Shown: one piece after another, positions 57,519 through 64,000 of the stretch
How positions within the stretch are numbered: the stretch's first letter is position 1
How the letters are laid out: each line of letters opens with the position of its first letter
Source: Geosiphon pyriformis
Lineage: Eukaryota > Glomeromycota > Glomeromycetes > Archaeosporales > Geosiphonaceae
Assembly (NCBI GenBank): GCA_016748015.1
Contig: JAAOMT010000009.1
Location: 2,285,453 to 2,349,452 of the forward strand
Reading direction: 5' to 3'
DNA: 64,000 bases
The notes under the pieces: model-generated
Database searches by the model: none
The model's input: the letters and a program-made list of their open reading frames with translations, nothing else
What the model was told of the DNA's origin: nothing
Position numbers and translations under genes: made by a program

Positions 57519-58903
57519 ATGGATTCCAGAAATTACAGCAATCTTAAAAATTATTTGGAAACCCTTACCATGCCAGAAAACTGGTCTCCAAGTGAAAAAC
57601 ATCGTTTATAACACCAATCAAAACAATATTTCATACACCAGAACAAAATCTATTATAAAAATCACAGAAACCCAAACCAACCATTTAGATTAGTACAAGA
57701 GAATAAAAAAGAAACAATTTTATACAACATGTACACAGATCTGTTTTCAGCACACTTGGGAAAAAATGGAACAATTCAAAGAACTCTTAAACATTATTTT
57801 TGGCCTCACATGCAAAAAAATATTCAACAATATGTAAAATTTTGTAATAGTTGTTAAAGAAAAGGAGGAACTCATCCCACAGAACCTTTAAATCCAATCA
57901 AAGTTGGGCAACCTTTTGACAGAGTTGGAATTGATTTAGTCAGACCATTATCTATCACAACCCAAGGAAATCGCTATATTGCAATAGCAGTAGATTATCT
58001 TACCAAATGGCTTGAGACTAGAGCCATCCAAAAAGCAGATGCAAAATCAATAGCAAATTTTATTTATGAAGACATTATTTGTAGACATGGATGCCCAATT
58101 GAACTTTTATCTGATCAAAGAACACATTTTGTGAACAACTTAATACAAGAAATTTGTGAACAGTTCAATGTCAAAAGAGCTCTATCATCATCTTATTACC
58201 TTTAAACAAATAGACTTGTAGAATGTTTCAACAGAACATTGTGTAAATCTCTACCCAAAGTCTTAACAAACTTTGAGCAGGAATGGAATATCTTTATTTC
58301 ATCAGTGTTACTAGCATACAGAATGCTAAAACAAGATACTACAAAACACACACCATTTGATCTTATTTATGGAAGGACAGCAACATTACCAATTAATTTC
58401 ACAGTGGAAACATACCCAGTGCAACCAATTAATAAAGAAAACTTTCAAAAAACACTCCAAAGAAGAGCCTACACTCTTCTTAGTACACTGGAAGGAAAAA
58501 AAAGAATAGCAGCAACTCATATTAAACATTTCCAAGCTTAACAAAAAGAAAGACATGACAACAAATTACCACCTATTACCAACGAATTTAAAGTTGGAAA
58601 TAAAGTTCTCTTACACAGAACTAAGGCTGAAAAACAATGGAGTAAGAAATTTGAAAACAAATAGGATGAACCTTTTTATATTCACCAAATTTTAGGCAAT
58701 AAATTATACAAGTTAAGACTTGATGACAAAATACTAGCAAAAGTTGCACATGGAGACAGATTGAAACACTATCATTCCAGAAACAATCCTGAAACATTAA
58801 TTCCACAAATTGGTATACAATTCCCTTTAATTAATCCTGAAAATATTCCCCGAAATTTAGAACCAATAATTATAATAGAACAACAACCAAACTTGAACAC
58901 TTA
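57519..58903 (+). pseudogene. Integrase of C
   Basis: ATG at 57519 (MDSRNYSNLKNYLETLTM), 61 nt after the RNase H stop and one frame off. Zinc module MYTDLFSAHLGKNG ... CNSC (first His now Tyr). GIDLVRPLSITTQGNRY, LLSDQRTHFVNN and LVECFNRTL keep all three catalytic acids. The C-terminal region includes TPFDLIYGRTATLPINF and LRLDDKILAKVAHGDRLK. Five or six stops. It ends EQQPNLNT plus stop at 58901-58903. Confidence 0.9.
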
Positions 58904-59049
58904 AATTTTACAATAATTTTTTTAAAAAAACACAAAGACAAAAATAGTAAATAATTACAAAAAACACCCAAACCCAAAAACAAATAAAAACTCCATATCC
59001 AAAAAATAATTTTCTTTATTCTTTCTTTTCATAATTAGTCAATTTTATC

Positions 59050-59758
59050 ATGATTATTCCCCGAAATATTCAACAAATATCCCAAAAGTTAATGTTAGTC
59101 TTGAAAACACTTCCTGACTTATCCATAACGATTAATGGAAGTTAAATTAATTACATTCAAAAAGAAACCACAGCCCCAGTAGCAAATCATTCACAGAACT
59201 ATTACCTTTATAGAAGAAAAACAAGAAGCCACTCTGAAAATAGGTTACCAAGACTTTTGAAACAAGCACTAAAAGAAAATCTTTTAATTGCCCCTATAGA
59301 CATTCCACCAAATGCTACAATGCAACAAAAACTTCTACTACTTCTCAATGAACAGAACAATGAACACACCTCTATCTATAAATATTTTCACATTGGAAAG
59401 ACATTTTATGAACGAAAACTAGAACTTGAAACAACAAATTTCACTCCTGAAGCTATACAAAAACAAATCTACAATGAATTCAAAACAGCAGTTAGATTAA
59501 CAAACACTTGCTACAAACTTAGAGCAGCTTTTAGACTCTATGATTTGTTTAATACTTGTGAAAATATTCTACAAAATCCAATACTGCAACCAATGAAAGT
59601 CCAATACATTGGCAAAACTCACAGAACTAAAATTTCAACAATTTTCAGACCAGATTACTTCAATTATTTTGGATCACTATCTCAATATTACAGATAGTGC
59701 TTGGACTTTGATGGAGCTTAGTCTTAAGAAGGAGATTATGTTACTAGTAGAATTTTAG
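59050..59758 (+). pseudogene. ORF3 of C: conserved post-integrase protein
   Basis: ATG at 59050 (MIIPRNIQQISQKLM), then a frame change near 59255 and an open stretch 59257-59640 (LKQALKENLLIAPIDIPPNA, YKYFHIGKTFYERKLELE, NEFKTAVRLTNTCYKLRAAF). A second shift near 59620 leads to LTELKFQQFSDQITSIIL and WTLMELSLKKEIMLLVEF plus stop at 59756-59758, inside the LTR. The termini match F and A. Function unknown. Confidence 0.75.
59725..59738 (+). other. Polypurine tract of C
   Basis: taagaaggagatta, directly before tgttac at 59739. It overlaps the last codons of ORF3. Confidence 0.75.
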
Positions 59759-60932
59759 CTATTAATTAGCATGAAATTACCCTTATAATTCCTATAATTA
59801 ATTAGTATATTAATATTATTTCAAATTATCATTTATTATTTAATCAATTATTACATATCACGATTCAATTAAAATAATCTAATTAGTATAACAGAAAGTA
59901 GAATGATCAAATTACACAATACTTTGAACTTTGTAACATTCTAAAATTCGCCGAAATTTACAGAAATTCGCCGAAATTTATAAGAAATTCGCCGAAATTT
60001 ATAGAAATTCGCCGAAATTANNNNNNNNNNNNNNNNNNNNTCACGATTCAATTAAAATAATCTAATTAGTATAACAGAAAGTAGAATGATCAAATTACAC
60101 AATACTTTGAACTTTGTAACATTCTAAAATTCGCCGAAATTTACAGAAATTCGCCGAAATTTATAAGAAATTCGCCGAAATTTATAGAAATTCGCCGAAA
60201 TTATGAATAGTTCACCCAAATTAATCAATAGTTCAGTGAAATAACTTGTAGTTCATCAAAATGTATCTTTAGTTTGCCGAAATTTGAGCAAAGAGAAAAA
60301 GTGCAAGTTTAAAGACTAGTACTACAACAAGTTGTATAAAAGAAGAGCTTTTCTTTTTAAGAAAATGTATTTTACTTTAGATTTATTACTTAGAACCATT
60401 CCTACACACACAAAAAGAAATAAATATCAAATAATTTGAAAACCCAAATTTTTTAATTATTGCACTTAGAAAATCTTCAAAACTCAACTAACATTTTGAA
60501 ATTGATTAGCTACCAATTTCAGTAAACTGTTAGTGACTCCAGGCCTGAATAGAAAACGTTTTCCTTGATAAAATCCTATTTCTTTTACATTTCTTTTATT
60601 TTTCTTTTCTTTTCTTATTACAATCATTAGGGTAGCCTACAAATGAGATTTCTGTAGAAGAGTTGACTTTCACAGCAAAGTAACTACACATTTTTAGTAA
60701 GCTTCCAGACAAGCAATTCCTGGGAAAGAGTTGATATTACTACAACATAACTACATAAAGTAACTGGCAAGGAATTGGCCATTCCACTTATAAGCCCAGC
60801 AGTTCAAATTATAGGAGATAATTTAAAGATAAATTCAGTTATTGGAAATTTAACTACTTCTAGAAAACATGAATTTGCAATCAACAAACAGTTACAACAT
60901 TCAAAAAAAGAGACCAAAAACCTCCAGTAACA
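59739..60932 (+). repeat. 3' LTR of C (contains assembly gap)
   Basis: tgttac...gtaaca, 1194 bases as written. Removing 20 N and one copy of the 163-base duplicate leaves 1011, against 969 in the 5' LTR. The remaining 42 bases are explained by two extra CGCCGAA units (four here, two there). Confidence 0.92.
59858..60203. repeat. Exact 163-base duplicate flanking a 20-N gap
   Basis: 59858-60020 and 60041-60203 are identical from tcacgattca to gccgaaatta. The gap is 60021-60040. This pattern is typical of two contigs that overlap but were joined with a fixed-size N spacer. Confidence 0.9.
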
Positions 60933-61139
60933 CCAGCCACCATGCTAAAAAAAAATTAGACAGAATTACAACTCTGGAAGGCTACTGAAACAACTATTGA
61001 ATCTCTGTTTATTATACAAAAAACTTCACCAAAACCTTCAGATTACCAAAACTTTTAGATATCAACACCATTATATCAATTGAGCACCAAGTTATGGGTT
61101 TGTTATTTGCTTTAAGACTCCAAATAATCATCTGTAATA
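60933..61139 (+). repeat. 3' LTR of B, right part
   Basis: Resumes with ccagccaccatgct and ends ctgtaata (decayed ctgtaaca). It matches 41768-41952 of the 5' LTR. LINE2 sequence starts at 61140. Confidence 0.88.
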
Positions 61140-61810
61140 GTATACAGAAGCTAAAGATCTGTTAGTAAAACCAGTAGCCATGTGCAAATCAGGGTGTTAC
61201 ACCAATGATAAGCTAAGCCAATTAATGTCAGAATGCAGATTATCTTCTAAAAACATAGAACCAGAACCAATCTTTTAATAAGTACAACAAATGGAATGAA
61301 AAACATTGCAAACAAAATATTTAGAGTTGCCAAAAACCATACAACTATTAGCTACCAAAAAACATTTATTTAAATGGAGAGAAAGATACCAATTAAAAAG
61401 AGAAGCAACATTAGCAAATACATTAGCATGTTCATTCTCCAAAACACCAGAGTGGTCTTTTATCTTGAGCCAAAAAACTCTTAAATTCTTATTATAAATA
61501 ACATTAACAATATGCCAACACTTAACCCAACACTGATTGTGAAAGTCTGGAAACACCAAACCCAGTTCCGACTTACAAACATCCAAAACAGATTGACTAT
61601 CTGAAAACAAGTGAACAGAACTAAAAGAGAGAACACACTCCAGGGCCAACACAATAGCTTGTATCTCCACCAAGGTGAATAACATCAAACTCAAAACACC
61701 TACACTTAAATCCAAATTAATGTTCTCAAAAAAAACTGCAGCACCAGCCCTCTTGTTAACCATACCTAGATTCTTTAGAGACTTATCTGTATACACCAAA
61801 AAACTGCCAA
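61140..61810 (-). pseudogene. LINE2 RNase H
   Basis: Open 61275-61799. VYTDKSLKN (first Asp), LVEIQAIVLALE (Glu), LFSDSQSVLDV (second Asp), then DHSGVLENEHANVFANVA, where the final Asp of LINE1's HTDALAKNA is Asn. Downstream, WLSLSLV and LHMATGFTNRSLASVY continue the ORF2 C-terminal part until the B junction. Confidence 0.83.
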
Positions 61811-62480
61811 AAACAACCCAAAAAAGTTGATCACAAACAAAGCCAAAGTCATGAGACTTAAGAATACTCAGAGAACCAATGCCATTTAAAACAGCAGGAT
61901 GTGCAGAAGAAAAAGTCCTACCATCAAGAAATGCAGTAAAAAGCTTAAACCACTCAGAAGGGGGGCTGCAGGAGTCTAATCTTTTCCACTATTTGAAAGT
62001 GTACCAATCATAAACAGCACTATAATGATCACAAAGTTGATCTATAAAGACAATGTCATATTTTCAAAGAGATGAAAGACACTTGAAAAAATTTGACTTA
62101 CTAAGAACAGCAAACATAAACACTCTACCACAAAAATGAAAAAAACTGACAAAAAAGTCACTCAAGAACAAATTGCACTTTAGAAGAATACAAACTATAC
62201 TAGCCAGAAAGTTATCAGAAAAACTAATTTGAATATGAACAAAAAAACTCAAAGGATAAACAGGACACCAACACAAAACTTACAAGTTATAAGATTTGTG
62301 AGCAAACAAATGACCCAAAATTCTATTAGAATTTACAAAGCTAATAAAAAAAGCCACTTTACTTTCAGACTAAAGTTGGACAAAAGATTTTAAACCATAA
62401 AATAAAGGGTGATAGATCATATTGCTAAGAAAATTAGTAAAGAGACCTAACTTAGACTTCAAGCCTTTATAAATCAGAGC
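61811..62480 (-). pseudogene. LINE2 connector between RT and RNase H
   Basis: KGLKSKLGLFTNFLSNMIYH, VAFFISFVNSNRILGHLFAH and SFSDNFLASIVCILLKCNLF match LINE1 15425-15890. Stops fall at Trp or Gln positions. Function of this region unknown. Confidence 0.75.
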
Positions 62481-63950
62481 ATCCTATTTGTTACATACAC
62501 TAACTGAAAAAAAACTAAACTGTATTTTATAGCTAACAATAGAATAAAAAACAGCTAACACCAAATACAAAAACAGCTTATCCAAGATAGTTTTTTTCAG
62601 AACCAAATTAACAAAAATGTGAATGTTTGAATGTGTTTTAGCCAAACTAGGCTTTGAGAGACCATCTGTTAAAAAAAAGATATCCAAGTATTGATGAGAT
62701 TTACTCTTTTTGGTAATAGAAATAGGCAATCCACTAATAGACAAAAAAGGTGTATTGACTCTGCAATTAATGGGAATGGCCACTGTTTTGTTATTGTTAA
62801 TGGAAATGTTATTGATTTGAAAAAATTCACTAGCAACATTAAGAATATGTTAAATAGCAGTCTGACTGCTACCAATTCAAATTGTATCATTAATGTAGGC
62901 ACCAATGGCAAAAAAAGAAGAAATCTCAGTCCAAGACTTAGCATGACCACTTCCAGAAATAAAATAAGAACTTAATCTGTATTTACACACACTTATCTGT
63001 CTCTTGACCTTACACAAAAAGGGATTATAAAATATATGTCACAAGAGAAAAAAGAAAACCTTACTTTGGTCTAAATTATTATGGACATAATAACCACTAA
63101 TCAAACCAAAATCAGTTATAACTCTGTTGGTACAACTCCTATAAATACTACCAAAAAGTCAAATAAATTTGCTACACATTTTAATCCTAACCAAACTTTT
63201 CTTAAGATGTTTCTAGCCAACCAAATCATACACCTTTTGTATATCCTGCAAAATTAGCTAGAACTCCCAGTTTTTTTTCAGAGCATTCTCAACCACCAAA
63301 CCAATTGCAAAAATAAGAGACTGGATTGTTGTATCTTTTAAAACTGAAAAATTATCTTCACAAAAAATGTCAAAAGTGCTACAAGCCAATGAAATTCTAT
63401 CAAAGAGAATCTTGGATAGGATTTTGCAAGCAGTTTCAATTAAAACAATAGGCCAGGTGTTTGTTAGAACCTCCTCCTATTTATATAATTTGAAAATTAT
63501 TGAGATCCAAGTCTCTTTTCAAAGACTAAGCACTGATTCACCAGAAAGACAAGAATTCAAGAACACCAAAAGCATATCCAGAACTGACCTGTTACAATAT
63601 TTTCAAAGCTTATTTGAAATATCTAAAAGACCAGCAGCTTTGCCATCAAACAGATCAGAAATCACACCAAAAAGTTCATCAAACTCAATTGAACACATCA
63701 CACCAGAAAAAGCTTCATCAAAAATGTACTCTAAAAGTTGATATTGATAAGACCATACATCAGAGATATCAGCAACCACACTATGTTTCCTAGTCCAATC
63801 CTTTATAATTACATCTACCTTAAATTTAACCACATCAGGCTCCATAATCAGTTTGTTATTAACAACCAGATAGTTCAGCACCACCTTGCAGAAAAAATAC
63901 TCCAAAACACTCTTAATAGTATAACTCTTATTCATTACAAAGCTCTCCAT
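62481..63950 (-). pseudogene. LINE2 reverse transcriptase
   Basis: 63603-63950 is open (MESFVMNKSYTIKSVLEYFF, LFGVISDLFDGKAAGLLDIS). The catalytic box reads YIND at 62886-62897, with the first Asp of the DD pair now Asn. The thumb MAIPINCRVNTPFLSISGLP is open over 62484-62783. The part between, 62980-63600, has many stops. It aligns with LINE1 13960-15418. Confidence 0.82.
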
Positions 63951-64000
63951 TTTCTTATCTATAGCAGACTTAATATTTGTCTCATTAACCTTCAGAAATT

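Larger units (their letters stand above)
50825..60932 (+). mobile_element. Ty3/gypsy element, family A, copy 'C' (complete)
   Basis: Both LTRs, PBS, Gag-Pol, integrase, ORF3 and polypurine tract are present, all on the plus strand. It is inserted in the 3' LTR of B; the LTR resumes with ccaccatgct at 60937. The target duplication is probably 4 bases with two changes (ctgg at 50821-50824, ccag at 60933-60936). Apart from the Gag N-terminus, Gag to RNase H share one frame. The 3' LTR includes the assembly gap. Confidence 0.93.
41294..61139 (+). mobile_element. Ty3/gypsy element, family B, copy 'B' (interrupted by C)
   Basis: The 5' LTR lacks roughly its first 130 bases at the junction with E. 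Gag, protease, Cys-rich module, dUTPase, RT, RNase H, integrase and ORF3 follow, then a 3' LTR split by element C (50232-50824 and 60933-61139). It lies head to head with E, the same family in opposite orientation. Its right end sits in the RNase H region of LINE2. Stops and frameshifts are frequent. Confidence 0.9.
61140..64000 (-). mobile_element. LINE 'LINE2' (partial, same family as LINE1)
   Basis: Minus strand, running off the right edge. RT, connector and RNase H align in order with LINE1 13960-16620. The 3' part is removed by the insertion of B at 61139; the missing sequence is not seen on the far side of B. It is more decayed than LINE1. Confidence 0.87.

Noticed and set aside
57430-57560. 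Programmed frameshift between RNase H and integrase
   Set aside because: The offset differs among copies (+1 in C and E, 0 in A and B, -1 in F) and no common slippery site is seen.
59858-60203. Real tandem duplication in the LTR of C
   Set aside because: The copies are exactly identical and separated only by 20 N, so an unmerged contig overlap is more likely.
41294-61139. Alternative genetic code (TGA as Trp, TAA/TAG as Gln)
   Set aside because: All three stops occur, at different positions in different copies, and homologous copies have ordinary sense codons there. C-to-T/G-to-A decay explains them.
1-64000. Host protein-coding genes, tRNAs, rRNAs or CRISPR arrays
   Set aside because: All longer reading frames align among the TE copies in the window. 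I saw no cloverleaf with standard tRNA boxes and no evenly spaced short repeats.

Overview
The window looks like a gene-poor, transposon-packed stretch of an AT-rich fungal genome. I found no host gene, tRNA, rRNA or CRISPR array. Every open stretch of any length belongs to a transposable element (TE): Ty3/gypsy-type LTR retrotransposons of two related families, two copies of a LINE family with RNase H, and one Tc1/mariner transposon. The low GC, the dUTPase-bearing gypsy Pol and the RRM-containing LINE remind me most of arbuscular mycorrhizal fungi (Glomeromycotina, perhaps Gigasporaceae). That assignment is recognition and inference, not proof.

Layout. (1) 1-9400: minus-strand family-A LTR element 'A', whose left LTR is cut by the window edge. 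(2) 9401-18093: one minus-strand family-B LTR ('G') interrupted by a Tc1/mariner element (9671-17829), itself interrupted by a LINE ('LINE1', 10764-17492). (3) 18094-24827: plus-strand, 5'-truncated, strongly decayed family-B element 'D'. (4) 24828-26024: orphan minus-strand retropepsin fragment. (5) 26025-31118: minus-strand family-A element 'F', cut off in its pol region. (6) 31119-41293: minus-strand family-B element 'E' with both LTRs. (7) 41294-61139: plus-strand family-B element 'B', whose 3' LTR holds the complete plus-strand family-A element 'C' (50825-60932). (8) 61140-64000: minus-strand LINE ('LINE2') into which B is inserted.

Shared architecture of the LTR elements, in coding order: LTR, primer-binding site, Gag with a conserved N-terminal region and a CCHC knuckle, retropepsin, a cysteine-rich module, a zinc ribbon joined to dUTPase, RT, RNase H, a conserved stop, integrase with its own start codon, an uncharacterised third ORF ('ORF3'), polypurine tract, LTR. 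In the clearest copy (C) Gag to RNase H lies almost entirely in one frame. Both LTR families use the same termini, TGTTAC...GTAACA.

All copies carry stops and frameshifts, and the changes are mainly C-to-T/G-to-A, including CpG loss between paired LTRs. The best-preserved pieces are the dUTPase and the protease active site of E, the INT and ORF3 reading frames of C and F, and the LINE1 ORF2 blocks. A 20-N assembly gap at 60021-60040 is flanked by an exact 163-base duplicate and is probably an unmerged contig overlap.
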